A stretch of 64,000 nt of DNA. It comes from an uncultured Rhodospirillaceae bacterium (lineage in GTDB: Bacteria > Pseudomonadota > Alphaproteobacteria > CAAGCB01 > CAG-977). The stretch covers positions 1-64,000 of the forward strand of contig USCC01000002.1 of assembly GCA_900553035.1 (NCBI GenBank). Direction: 5' to 3'. The position numbers and the translations under genes are program-made. The notes beneath the pieces were generated by a model. That model saw nothing but the letters and a program-made list of their open reading frames with translations, was not told the origin of the DNA and made no database searches. Positions within the stretch are counted from its first letter, which is position 1; every line of letters begins with the position of its first letter. Of this stretch, positions 1 to 7,551 are shown one piece after another.

Positions 1-71
1 AAGTGAGAATATCTCCTGCTCGCCGCGCGGGCTCCAGCCCAGCAGCGTCACATAGCTGCCGCGGTTCCAAA
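1..71 (-). pseudogene. glutamyl-tRNA synthetase-like fragment (probable contig-end chimera)
   Basis: Read on the minus strand, the first 70 or so bases encode a stretch containing YVTLLGWSPRGEQEIFSL. This resembles the conserved LLGWSP...GEQEIFSL segment of bacterial glutamyl-tRNA synthetase. On the plus strand the same bases continue the fabF reading frame, but the residues do not resemble a beta-ketoacyl-ACP synthase. The simplest reading is a piece of gltX, perhaps from another organism, joined backwards to fabF during assembly. A real rearrangement is possible but less likely. The join lies around bases 60-75. Confidence 0.6.
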
Positions 72-467
72 CACGCCATGAAAATGGCCCTCAAAAACGG
101 CCATATCAATCCCGAAGAAGTTGACTACATCAACGCCCACGGGACTTCGACCCCGGTCGGTGATATTCTGGAAGTCAACGCCGTCAAGGACGTTTTCGGC
201 GGTCATGCCGACAAGCTGGCCATGTCTTCGACAAAATCCAGCATCGGCCACCTCTTGGGTGCGGCCGGCGCCGTTGAAGCGATTTTGTGCTTGAAAGCGC
301 TACAGGACGGCATCATGCCGCCGACGCTGAATCTCGAAGATCCTGTCGAAGGAGCGGACATTGATCTGGTTCCTCTCAAGGCGAAAGAACGCAAACTGAC
401 GACGGTCATGTCAAACTCCTTCGGTTTCGGCGGAACGAACGCTTCCCTGATCTTCAAAGCCGTTTAA
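72..467 (+). CDS. fabF: beta-ketoacyl-ACP synthase II, C-terminal part
   Basis: C-terminal third of the condensing enzyme that adds malonyl-ACP to the growing acyl chain in type II fatty-acid synthesis in the cytoplasm. The visible part has the conserved INAHGTSTPVGD segment, whose His is one of the two catalytic histidines. It also has SSTKSSIGHLLGAAGAVE with the second catalytic His, and the terminal NSFGFGGTNASLIFK glycine-rich motif. The active-site Cys lies upstream, outside the window. Family resemblance begins only near the HAMKMAL residues at about base 72; what precedes it looks foreign. The stop is 9 bases before mltG, an order (fabF then mltG) often seen in alphaproteobacteria. Confidence 0.93.
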   Translation, partial: HAMKMALKNGHINPEEVDYINAHGTSTPVGDILEVNAVKDVFGGHADKLAMSSTKSSIGHLLGAAGAVEAILCLKALQDGIMPPTLNLEDPVEGADIDLVPLKAKERKLTTVMSNSFGFGGTNASLIFKAV

Positions 468-476
468 GGTCTGCGG

Positions 477-2036
477 ATGGCTTCCCGCCGTTTTGTCATC
501 AAGCTCCTTCTGCTGCTGGCAATCTGCCTCAGCGGAGGGAGCGTTTTCAGTTTTTACAGCCTGCTGTATGAACAAAATGATCAGACGGAAGCCACAACCA
601 TTCTGGTGGAAAAAGGGGATTCTCTGGGAGGAATTGCTTCTCAGCTGAAAAAGGACGGGCTTATCCGGAACGTTTCCGTTTTTAAAATGGCGGCGCGGCT
701 GGCCGGGAACTCAACACGCCTGAAAGCAGGAGAATATCGCATCCCGCCCCATGCCAGCACCAAAATGATTCTGGACATTCTTGTCACCGGCCAGACCGTC
801 GTCCGGCGCGTGACAATTCCCGAAGGCAAAACCAGTCGCCAGATTTTCGACCTTCTGATCCAGACGCCCGGTCTGACGGGCGAACTGCCGCCGGTACCGC
901 CGAACGGCGCTTTGTTGCCCGAAACATACACATTCGCCTACGGTGTGCCCCGCAACATCATCGTTCAGCGCATGAAGGAAAGCATGACAAAGACGATTGA
1001 CGAGCTTTGGCCCTACCGCGATCCGGATCTGCCCTATACAACGAAACACGAAGCCCTGACGCTGGCCTCCATTGTGGAGAAGGAAACCGCCATTCCCGAA
1101 GAACGGGCACGCATTGCCGGCGTTTTCGTCAACCGTCTGCGCAAAGGCATGCGCCTTCAAACCGATCCGACCGTCATTTACGCCCTGACGGACGGCAGCA
1201 TGGAATTGAACCGCCGCCTGACGCACGCGGATTTAAAACTTTCCCATCCCTACAATACGTATATCCGCAAAGGCCTGCCTCCCGGCCCCATCTGCAACCC
1301 GGGCCGCGATTCAATTCAGGCGGTTCTTCAGCCTCAGAAGTCAAACGAAATCTATTTCGTCGCGGACGGGACGGGCGGACACGTCTTTTCCGTCACGTTT
1401 GACGAGCACAAGCGCAATATTGCCGAATGGAAAAAAACGCGTCGCCGCCGCCGCGCGGCTCAGCTTGCCAAACGCCGGGTTCCGGCACGTCCGGCTTCCC
1501 GGAAAGCGGAAACGGTCATTACGACCGCAACAACGCTTGAAGCCGCCGACGAAAATTCAACTACCATTACAACGACGCTGGTTGAAGACGAAAGCGGCGC
1601 CTTGACGGATTCCTCCGAACTGTCCGCCGATATTGTGGACGACATTCTGGTTGAACAGGCCGCCGAAAAACCCGTTGATCCGGAAAAAGCCGCGCCGGCA
1701 GTTCTGCCCGCCCGAAAAGCCGCACCGGAGAAAAAAGCCGCCGCGCCGGCCGTAAAGAAAAAGGGCACCGCGAAAACAACGGCAAAAAAAGCGCCGGTAA
1801 CACCGAAGGCCGCGCCAAAGAAAAAGGCCGCGCCGAAAGCGGAGAAAAAGGCCGCGCCGGACAGGAAATCCACAGCGGCAACAAAAACGACGGGCAAAAC
1901 GGCTTCGTCCAAAACAGCGCCGTCCCGGAAAGCTCCTGTCAAAGCGCCGGTGCGGAAAGCTCCTGTCAAAGCGCCGGTGCGGAAAGAAGCACCGCCTAAA
2001 AGGAAAACGGCTGAAAAAGAACCGGCGAAATCCTGA
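477..2036 (+). CDS. mltG: endolytic murein transglycosylase MltG with long basic C-terminal tail
   Basis: Inner-membrane lytic transglycosylase that cleaves nascent glycan strands and so sets their length. An N-terminal membrane anchor (residues about 6-27) is followed by a LysM-like region and the YceG catalytic domain. The domain carries ASIVEKET (residues about 198-205, with the catalytic Glu) and GVFVNRLRKGMRLQTDPTV. Family proteins are usually about 330-390 residues; this one has 519. The extra part, from about residue 325, starts with an Arg cluster and becomes rich in Ala, Lys, Pro and Thr, with APKKKAAPK and KAPVRKAPVK units like histone H1 tails. The tail contains a perfect 27-base duplication. 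I infer that the tail is disordered; its role is unknown. Confidence 0.93.
   Translation: MASRRFVIKLLLLLAICLSGGSVFSFYSLLYEQNDQTEATTILVEKGDSLGGIASQLKKDGLIRNVSVFKMAARLAGNSTRLKAGEYRIPPHASTKMILDILVTGQTVVRRVTIPEGKTSRQIFDLLIQTPGLTGELPPVPPNGALLPETYTFAYGVPRNIIVQRMKESMTKTIDELWPYRDPDLPYTTKHEALTLASIVEKETAIPEERARIAGVFVNRLRKGMRLQTDPTVIYALTDGSMELNRRLTHADLKLSHPYNTYIRKGLPPGPICNPGRDSIQAVLQPQKSNEIYFVADGTGGHVFSVTFDEHKRNIAEWKKTRRRRRAAQLAKRRVPARPASRKAETVITTATTLEAADENSTTITTTLVEDESGALTDSSELSADIVDDILVEQAAEKPVDPEKAAPAVLPARKAAPEKKAAAPAVKKKGTAKTTAKKAPVTPKAAPKKKAAPKAEKKAAPDRKSTAATKTTGKTASSKTAPSRKAPVKAPVRKAPVKAPVRKEAPPKRKTAEKEPAKS
1926..1979 (+). repeat. perfect tandem duplication of 27 bases inside the mltG tail
   Basis: Two identical head-to-tail 27-base units (1926-1952 and 1953-1979) each encode RKAPVKAPV-type residues. 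A third, partial start (CGGAAAG) follows. The unit is a multiple of three, so copy-number change would alter tail length without breaking the frame. Confidence 0.9.
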
Positions 2037-2041
2037 TTTTA

Positions 2042-2070
2042 TTGGATGCCCCTTCCGAAATCTGTATAAT
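2042..2070 (+). promoter_or_regulatory. sigma-70 type promoter of the SEL1/SPOR gene
   Basis: TTGGAT (2042-2047), a 17-base spacer and TATAAT (2065-2070), with an extended TG before the -10. It lies just after the mltG stop and 27 bases before the next ATG. Confidence 0.7.
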
Positions 2071-2096
2071 AAAAGGACTTTCAAAAGGATGCGCCA

Positions 2097-2843
2097 ATGA
2101 AATGCCTTTTATTTCTGACATGTCTGCTTTTATCTTTCCCCGCCGCGGCCGATTTTGAATCGGGACGCAAAGCCTATGTGAACGGAGAATACGACAAGGC
2201 ATTTCAGGAATGGCAGAAAGCGGCCGATGAGGGCGATCTGGCGGCTCAGCGGAACCTGGGACACCTGTACCGGTGGGGCAAAGGCGTGCCGCAGGATCTG
2301 ACCCAGGCGGCGTTCTGGTATTATACGGCGGCAAAGGGCGGCTCGGATACGGCGCAGTATAATCTGGGCATCATGTATCTGCGCGGCGAAGGGATTCCGC
2401 GCAACGAAGACGAAGGCATCATCTGGCTGACCCGCGCGGCGGAACAGAAAAATAAAAAGGCCGGCCAGAAGCTGGCTCATCTGAAAACGGAAATCGATCA
2501 GGAACTTCCGACCGAGGACGATCTGCTTGTCCCCGTCAAATCCGAATTCAAATCTCTTTTGAAGGGTCGACCCGTCAAAATGACGCCGGCCGCGCGGAAA
2601 AAACCGCCCCTTTACGCCCATCTGGCGTCCTACTATGACCAGGAAACACTGGAAAAAGGGTGGAAGGAGCTTCAGCAGACCTTTCCCGAGCTTGCCGGCG
2701 TCAAAACGGTGGAAACGCGTGTTACCCTTCCTGAAAAAGGCAAGTATATCCGCCTGTATATCAAAGGAACGCCGGAAAAGATCCGAAACATCTGTGAAAA
2801 TCTGAACGCCCGGAAGCAATACTGCCTTATTTCCTATCCCTGA
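2097..2843 (+). CDS. secreted SEL1-repeat protein with C-terminal SPOR-like domain
   Basis: 248 residues. The N-terminus (MKCLLFLTCLLLSFPAAADF) is a clear signal peptide with an AAA-type cleavage site, so the protein should be periplasmic. Residues about 20-130 hold SEL1 (TPR-like) repeats, seen as AAQRNLGHLYRWGKGVPQD, AQYNLGIMYLRGEGIPRN and a third degenerate unit. The C-terminal 75 residues (HLASYYDQETLEKGWKEL, then YIRLYIKGTPEKIRNICENL) match the pattern of SPOR domains, which bind denuded septal glycan. The family link suggests a role in cell division or envelope upkeep, which fits the mltG neighbour; the exact function is inferred. It has its own promoter and a weak ribosome site. Confidence 0.8.
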   Translation: MKCLLFLTCLLLSFPAAADFESGRKAYVNGEYDKAFQEWQKAADEGDLAAQRNLGHLYRWGKGVPQDLTQAAFWYYTAAKGGSDTAQYNLGIMYLRGEGIPRNEDEGIIWLTRAAEQKNKKAGQKLAHLKTEIDQELPTEDDLLVPVKSEFKSLLKGRPVKMTPAARKKPPLYAHLASYYDQETLEKGWKELQQTFPELAGVKTVETRVTLPEKGKYIRLYIKGTPEKIRNICENLNARKQYCLISYP

Positions 2844-2996
2844 TGCGGTGACCCGCCGTGCGAGAGTGCTTGTTCCGATGCGGGGCGCCGGGTTTGTTTC
2901 CGTTTTTTCTTCTTCCTTTTCGTACGGTACGTCCTTCGGGGAGAAGAGGGAAGCGGAAATCTTCGGCGGCGCCTTCGGATTCTTCGCGTTTCCCCC

Positions 2997-3025
2997 TTGC
3001 CATCCGTTTTTTTTTCCGCTATATT
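2997..3025 (+). promoter_or_regulatory. promoter of the rpsF-rpsR-rplI operon
   Basis: TTGCCA (2997-3002), a 17-base spacer and TATATT (3020-3025). Transcription would begin near 3032, leaving a leader of about 107 bases before rpsF. Confidence 0.6.
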
Positions 3026-3046
3026 GCGGGCTTCCGTTTACTCCTT

Positions 3047-3098
3047 GCCGGCCGACGGACCGGCTATGCCCAAGCAGTTCCTTCATGGGGAAGGTCTG
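3047..3098 (+). promoter_or_regulatory. structured rpsF leader, candidate S6:S18 autoregulatory element
   Basis: The leader can form two stems. GCCGG (3047-3051) pairs with CCGGC (3060-3064) around an 8-base loop. CAG...CCTTC (3075-3084) pairs with GAAGG...CTG (3090-3098). In many bacteria the S6:S18 complex binds its own leader. The position and the CCG-containing stem fit that idea, but I have not matched the known consensus in detail. Confidence 0.4.
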
Positions 3099-3138
3099 TT
3101 GATTGGGGTTGAGACAATCCATAAGGAGATTGTAAATT

Positions 3139-3537
3139 ATGGCTTTGTATGAAAGCGTGTTCATTGCACGCCAGGATATTGCCGCTTCTCAGGTCGACGC
3201 TCTGATCGACCGTTTTGAAGGCGTGATCAACGCTCATGGCGGCAAAGTGACCAAGAAGGAAAACTGGGGACTGCGCGCCCTGGCTTACCGTATGAATAAA
3301 AACCGCAAGGGACATTACGTTCTGTTCAATATTGACGCGCCGGCCGACGCGCTGATCGAAATGGAACGCCAGATGCGTCTGGACGAAGACGTCATCCGTT
3401 ATCTTTCGGTACGCGTTGAAGAATTGGAAGAAGGCCCGTCCGCCGTCCTGTCCAACAGGGGCAAGGAAACCAAAGGCCGCGGTCCGAAAAGATTCGATGA
3501 AAAATTTGGTTCTGATGAAGAAAGCGAGGAATTCTAA
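3139..3537 (+). CDS. rpsF: 30S ribosomal protein S6
   Basis: Small-subunit protein that forms a dimer with S18 on the platform of the 30S particle. 132 residues with the family pattern: [14 protein letters not shown] at the start, LIDRFEGVI, then [18 protein letters not shown] and the arginine-rich end of the fold ([13 protein letters not shown]). The C-terminus carries a charged extension of about 30 residues, ending in EESEEF, longer than in the E. coli protein. Such tails are common in alphaproteobacterial S6. An AAGGAG ribosome site precedes the ATG. It heads an operon with rpsR and rplI; the stop overlaps the rpsR start by one base. Confidence 0.97.
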   Translation: MALYESVFIARQDIAASQVDALIDRFEGVINAHGGKVTKKENWGLRALAYRMNKNRKGHYVLFNIDAPADALIEMERQMRLDEDVIRYLSVRVEELEEGPSAVLSNRGKETKGRGPKRFDEKFGSDEESEEF

Positions 3538-3773
3538 TGGTAGCTACAGCCCGTCGTCCTTTTTTCCGTCGTCGTAAAGCCTGCCCGTTCGCGGCGAAAG
3601 ACGCTCCGAAAATCGATTACAAGGACATCAAGCTCCTGCAGCGTTTCATTTCCGAACGCGGCAAGATCGTACCGAGTCGGATTACCGCCGTTTCCGCAAA
3701 GAAACAGCGCGAACTTGCCAAGGCGATCAAACGCGCCCGTTTCCTGGGCCTGTTGCCTTATGTTATGGACTAA
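3537..3773 (+). CDS. rpsR: 30S ribosomal protein S18
   Basis: Small-subunit platform protein, partner of S6. 78 residues, the normal length for the family. It shows the basic N-terminus [13 protein letters not shown], the core [25 protein letters not shown] and the final [15 protein letters not shown]. The start overlaps the rpsF stop in a TAATG arrangement, so the two are probably translationally coupled. Only the single Cys of the CPF segment is seen, as in many alphaproteobacterial copies. Confidence 0.97.
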   Translation: MVATARRPFFRRRKACPFAAKDAPKIDYKDIKLLQRFISERGKIVPSRITAVSAKKQRELAKAIKRARFLGLLPYVMD

Positions 3774-3815
3774 TCCTTTTCTGAACGTCAGAAAAGGTAC
3801 TCAGGAGAATTAATT

Positions 3816-4403
3816 ATGGAAGTCATTTTACTGGAGCGCATCGAAAAGCTCGGTCAAATGGGGGACATTGTAAAGGTAAAGCCCGGCTTTGCCCGCAACT
3901 ATTTGCTTCCCCAGAACAAAGCTCTGCGTTCAAACAAAGAAAATCTGGCGGCTTTTGAAGCTCAGAAAATTCAGCTGGAAGCGGCGAATCTGAAACGCCG
4001 TCAGGAAGCCGAACAGGTCGCTGAAAAGATGGCCGGATTGAACCTCGTCATTGTGCGTCAGGCCGCCGAAACCGGACAGCTGTACGGATCCGTCACGGGC
4101 CGTGATGTCCGCGACGCCGTCCGCGAAGCCGGATTCAACATTGAACGCCGCCAGGTCGTCCTCGACCAGCCGCTCAAGGAAATCGGCGTTTACAAGATTC
4201 GCATCATTCTGCACCCGGACGTCAGCCAGGAAATCGGCGTGACCATCGCCCGTTCGCAGGAAGAAGCCGAACGCAACGCGAAGATGGCTGAAAAAGCCGC
4301 GGCCAAAGCGGCGGCGGCAGCCGAGGCGGCGGCAGCGGCTCCGGCCGAACCCGTTGTTGCCGAAGTTGCCGAAATCGTCGTTGAAGAAGCGGCCGCCGTC
4401 TGA
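3816..4403 (+). CDS. rplI: 50S ribosomal protein L9
   Basis: Large-subunit protein that binds 23S rRNA near the L1 stalk. It opens with [32 protein letters not shown], the standard N-domain, followed by a long connecting helix (about residues 40-75) and the C-domain with [12 protein letters not shown]. At 195 residues it exceeds the usual 150 or so. The extra C-terminus is an Ala/Glu-rich run ([19 protein letters not shown], then [13 protein letters not shown]), typical of alphaproteobacterial L9 tails. Last gene of the rpsF operon, with a good AGGAG site before the ATG and a hairpin terminator after the stop. Confidence 0.97.
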   Translation: MEVILLERIEKLGQMGDIVKVKPGFARNYLLPQNKALRSNKENLAAFEAQKIQLEAANLKRRQEAEQVAEKMAGLNLVIVRQAAETGQLYGSVTGRDVRDAVREAGFNIERRQVVLDQPLKEIGVYKIRIILHPDVSQEIGVTIARSQEEAERNAKMAEKAAAKAAAAAEAAAAAPAEPVVAEVAEIVVEEAAAV

Positions 4404-4416
4404 TTTTTACGACATC

Positions 4417-4453
4417 AAAACGGCGAGAAAGTTTGACTCTTTCCCGCCGTTTT
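4417..4453 (+). terminator. terminator of the rpsF-rplI operon
   Basis: AAAACGGCGAGAAAG pairs with CTTTCCCGCCGTTTT across a 7-base loop, with one mismatch. The end of the stem gives the T run. The dnaB promoter hexamers lie within and just after it. Confidence 0.8.
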
Positions 4454-4462
4454 CATTATGAT
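4433..4462 (+). promoter_or_regulatory. promoter of dnaB, overlapping the upstream terminator
   Basis: TTGACT (4433-4438), an 18-base spacer and TATGAT (4457-4462). The -35 sits in the loop of the rplI terminator. The -10 covers the first possible in-frame ATG (4458), so that ATG cannot be in the transcript; the dnaB start must be the ATG at 4497. Confidence 0.65.
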
Positions 4463-4496
4463 AGCTTTCCTTGACGGATCAGCGAAAGAAAAGACC

Positions 4497-5978
4497 ATGG
4501 ATGAGACAGCCGAAACCCTTCCGGTGCGCATGCCGCCCCAGAACATCGAAGCCGAACAGGCTCTGTTGGGAGCGATTCTGACCAACAACCACGCGCTGGA
4601 GAAAGTGTCTGAATTTCTGCGCCCCTTCCATTTTGCCAGCCCTGTCCATGCCAAAATCTATGAGGCCATCACCACGCTGTTCGCCCGCGGGCATTCGGCC
4701 GATCCGATCACGTTGCGCGGTTATCTGGCGACGGACGGTGTTCTGGACGAAGTCGGCGGACCGAAATACCTGATGGATCTGGCCGGCGCCGCGGTAACCA
4801 TCATCAATGCCGAAGACTATGCCCGCCTGATTTTCGACCGCTATCTGCGCCGCCAGCTGATTGCTCTGGGCAACGATATCGTCAATGACGCCTATGCCAT
4901 CAGCCTGCATGAAGATGCTTCCCTCCAGATGGACGTCGCCGAAAAAAAACTCTACGAGCTGGCCACCGAAGGGCAGCTGGAGGGCGGCCCGAAACCGTTC
5001 GTCGAACCGCTGACCGAAGTCATCCGCCAGACCGCCGAAGCCAAGAAAAATCCGGATGGCATCGCCGGAGCGACAACGGGTTTCCGCGATCTGGACACGG
5101 TCATGGGCGGCTTGCATAAATCCGACCTGATCATTCTGGCGGGACGTCCGGCCATGGGCAAAACGGCCTTTGCAACTTGCCTTGCCTTTAACACGGCGCG
5201 CCATTTCCTTGAAGAAGCCGAAGCCGGTAAGGAACGTAAGGGTGTCGCCTTCTTTTCCCTGGAAATGTCCGCGCCTCAGCTGGCCGCCCGTATTCTGTCG
5301 ACCGAAACACAGACGTCTTCGCATGCCCTGCGCAATGGTAAAATCACGGCCGAGGAATTCCGCCGCATTGTCGGCTTTGCCTCAGATCTGGAAAAAGTCC
5401 CCCTGTATGTGGACGACTCGCCGGGCCTGACCGTCGGCGCCATTCATAACCGCGCCCGCCGTCTGAAGCGTGATAAGACAAAAGGTCTTGGGCTGATTGT
5501 CATTGACTATCTTCAGCTGATTGACGACTCGGACAGCCGGCATCAGGAAAATCGCGTCCAGTCTTTGTCCGAAATCACGCGCCGTCTGAAAATCATGGCC
5601 AAAGAGCTGGATATCCCGGTCGTCGTGCTGTCCCAGCTGAGCCGTCAGGTCGAATCCCGCGAAGATAAGCGGCCTCTTTTGTCCGACCTGCGTGAATCCG
5701 GGTCTATTGAACAGGATGCGGATATCGTCATGTTCATCTTCCGCGAAATTTATTATCTGGAAAAAGAACAGCCGATTCCCCGTCCGGGCGAAACGGACGA
5801 AAAATTCAACACACGCGTCATCAAGTGGGAGGACCACAAGATTGCCGTTCAGAAAAAAGCCGAGTTGATTATTGCAAAACAACGCCACGGGCCGACGGCG
5901 ACGGTTCCTCTGTTTTTCGAAGCCGAATTCACGCGCTTCGGCAACTGGGCGGAAACCGGGGATTTTGAAAACGGCTGA
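4497..5978 (+). CDS. dnaB: replicative DNA helicase
   Basis: Hexameric 5'-3' helicase that unwinds the fork and recruits primase. With the ATG at 4497 it has 493 residues. The N-domain begins at PQNIEAEQALLGAIL. The RecA-like C-domain follows, with Walker A GRPAMGKTAF, the FSLEMS segment, Walker B LIVIDYLQLI, and SDLRESGSIEQDADIVMF. A longer frame starts at 4458, but that ATG forms the promoter -10. GAAAGAAAAG before 4497 serves as ribosome site. The frame has no intein insertion. A rpsF-rpsR-rplI-dnaB order is widespread. Stop near 5978 is followed by a weak AACCTT/AAGGTT hairpin (6045-6062). Confidence 0.97.
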   Translation: MDETAETLPVRMPPQNIEAEQALLGAILTNNHALEKVSEFLRPFHFASPVHAKIYEAITTLFARGHSADPITLRGYLATDGVLDEVGGPKYLMDLAGAAVTIINAEDYARLIFDRYLRRQLIALGNDIVNDAYAISLHEDASLQMDVAEKKLYELATEGQLEGGPKPFVEPLTEVIRQTAEAKKNPDGIAGATTGFRDLDTVMGGLHKSDLIILAGRPAMGKTAFATCLAFNTARHFLEEAEAGKERKGVAFFSLEMSAPQLAARILSTETQTSSHALRNGKITAEEFRRIVGFASDLEKVPLYVDDSPGLTVGAIHNRARRLKRDKTKGLGLIVIDYLQLIDDSDSRHQENRVQSLSEITRRLKIMAKELDIPVVVLSQLSRQVESREDKRPLLSDLRESGSIEQDADIVMFIFREIYYLEKEQPIPRPGETDEKFNTRVIKWEDHKIAVQKKAELIIAKQRHGPTATVPLFFEAEFTRFGNWAETGDFENG

Positions 5979-6096
5979 CCTTCTCACAGGGGCGGTGTTT
6001 GATCCTTAAAGCTTTTAATTTAAGAGAAATTCAGGTAAAAAGAGAACCTTAAATTCAAGGTTTACGTTTTTGCTCTTTTGCCCTTTATTTCAGGGA

Positions 6097-6363
6097 TTAA
6101 GGCACCTCCGCCCGCGTTTCCATGTGACCGGGGATAATCCGGCCGTCAACATACCGGGGCGGAACATAAAGACTATCGGCCGGCGCCCTGTCGCGTAATG
6201 CAAAAATGGACAGGGTAAGGAACATCAGAATCAATCCCGATACGGCCAGCGTATAGACCGGATACGGCTTTTCCTTTGGAACACGGTAGGCCGCCCGTCC
6301 GATCCGATAGATCAGCAGCGGCAGAAACAGAGGCAGAAAAAACGAAAGGATTATTCTGAGCAT
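6097..6363 (-). CDS. small two-helix membrane protein, DUF6111-like
   Basis: 88 residues from an ATG at 6363 with a GGAGG site. The first helix is LRIILSFFLPLFLPLLIYRI and the second is about residues 38-55 (VYTLAVSGLILMFLTLSIFAL). The C-terminus (YVPPRYVDGRIIPGH) is a conserved-looking tail that I associate with the alphaproteobacterial DUF6111 group, usually found next to a CoA-pyrophosphatase-type NUDIX gene, as here. Its 5' end overlaps the NUDIX gene by 13 bases, so they form one operon. Function unknown; an upstream extension to 6417 is unlikely because it would lie inside the NUDIX gene. Confidence 0.7.
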   Translation of the reverse strand: MLRIILSFFLPLFLPLLIYRIGRAAYRVPKEKPYPVYTLAVSGLILMFLTLSIFALRDRAPADSLYVPPRYVDGRIIPGHMETRAEVP

Positions 6364-6938
6364 AATTCCTCCAACCTGGTTCGAAAGGATTGCAGAATTC
6401 CGGCCGTGATCCCCCATACGCAGTAGTCCCGGTAAACAAGTGAATCCGTTTTCGTCGGCATACCGGTCACGGTGATGATGGGGCGGTAGGACCAGTTCCG
6501 CGAATCACATAAAAAAGAAAGCGGTATTTCAAATATTTCCTCGACTTCCCCGGGATTGGCGCGAAAATCGAACGGCGGGCGGACAACGGCGGCGACGGGA
6601 ATGATGCCGTCGCCCATCGGCGTCACATACAGGGGCAGACAGCCAAGTACCCGCGCCCGTTTCACGTCCAGCCCGATTTCTTCTCGGGCTTCACGCAAAG
6701 CGGCCGCCACACAGGATTCGTCACTTTCCTCGATACGGCCGCCCGGAAGGGAAATCTGCCCCGCATGACGGGACAGACGGCCGGAACGGCGTGTCAGTAA
6801 AACCGTTGTTTCCCGCGCCCTTTCCAGAAGGGGGATCAAAACAGCGGCCGACGCCGCGGCGTCTTCTTTCCCGCACTCCGGGCCAAGGTTCGCTTCGTCG
6901 GTCTCCATCCGTTTTATGAACTTTTGAAAATCAAACAC
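6351..6938 (-). CDS. NUDIX hydrolase, CoA pyrophosphatase type
   Basis: 195 residues. It has the UPF0035 signature of coenzyme-A-specific NUDIX enzymes, LLTRRSGRLSRHAGQISLPGG, directly before the NUDIX box. The box runs GGRIEESDE then AALREAREEIGL (metal-binding REAREE). These enzymes split CoA and related nucleotides into 4'-phosphopantetheine and 3',5'-ADP, a housecleaning role; the substrate here is inferred. The start is a GTG at 6938 with AAGGAG upstream at a rather long spacing; no ATG fits. It is co-transcribed with the small membrane protein and divergent from the acetyltransferase gene, so promoters must lie between about 6939 and 7000. Confidence 0.88.
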   Translation of the reverse strand: MFDFQKFIKRMETDEANLGPECGKEDAAASAAVLIPLLERARETTVLLTRRSGRLSRHAGQISLPGGRIEESDESCVAAALREAREEIGLDVKRARVLGCLPLYVTPMGDGIIPVAAVVRPPFDFRANPGEVEEIFEIPLSFLCDSRNWSYRPIITVTGMPTKTDSLVYRDYCVWGITAGILQSFRTRLEELCSE

Positions 6939-7004
6939 TTGTCCGTTTTCTCCTTTAATTTTATCTTAGTCATTATTTCGTTCAAAAAGAAGACGGTTTT
7001 GCAT

Positions 7005-7499
7005 ATGGTCGCTCTTTTTCCCTGCCGGAACGACGAAACGGACGCCCGGCGCGCATTTAGCTGGCGCAACGATCCCGAAACGGTCGCTTCGTCCTATTTG
7101 CCGCGTCCGAAAACCTGGGATTCCTTCTGGCTGGAATACTCGGAATGCTATTTCCGGGATTCCCGGTGCGGGCCTGTTTTCATTGCGGACGGAAACCGGG
7201 ACGTCGGTTTTATCCGTTTTGAACCTGTTTCCCTGCCCGAAGGAGAAGCGTTTGAAATCATGATCAACGTCGCCCCCGAATACCGCCGACGCGGAATCGG
7301 TACAGCGGCTTTGGACGTTGTCAAAAAAGCGCCGGCCTTCCGCGGTGCGTTCGCTCTTGTCGCCGATATCCGCAGGGAAAACACCGCGTCAATCCGCCTG
7401 TTTGAAAAAAGCGGTTTCCTTTTTTTCGGGGAAAGAAACGAATACATTGAAAAAATAAACGAAAATTGCCGGATTCTCTGCTATCGTTATATCTTGTAG
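7005..7499 (+). CDS. GNAT-family N-acetyltransferase
   Basis: 164 residues from the ATG at 7005. The frame extends upstream to 6924, but that part overlaps the start of the NUDIX gene and reads as untranslated. The fold is shown by WRNDPETVASSYL at the N-terminus, by INVAPEYRRRGIGTAAL, which contains the acetyl-CoA pyrophosphate loop (RRRGIG), and by NTASIRLFEKSGF, the usual final helix-strand. WRND-type GNAT enzymes include sugar-amine acetyltransferases such as PseH, and the glycosyltransferase-like genes downstream would suit a sugar substrate. That is inference; a ribosomal-protein or small-amine target is also possible. Confidence 0.8.
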   Translation: MVALFPCRNDETDARRAFSWRNDPETVASSYLPRPKTWDSFWLEYSECYFRDSRCGPVFIADGNRDVGFIRFEPVSLPEGEAFEIMINVAPEYRRRGIGTAALDVVKKAPAFRGAFALVADIRRENTASIRLFEKSGFLFFGERNEYIEKINENCRILCYRYIL

Positions 7500-7551
7500 A
7501 TATTTGTTAAGGTTTTTCGGGGATACTGAGTTCAGCGGAAATGAGGAAATT

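Noticed and set aside
2130..3164. 344-codon open frame on the minus strand opposite the SEL1/SPOR gene
   Set aside because: It is the shadow of the plus-strand gene and crosses the rpsF promoter and leader; no family marks.
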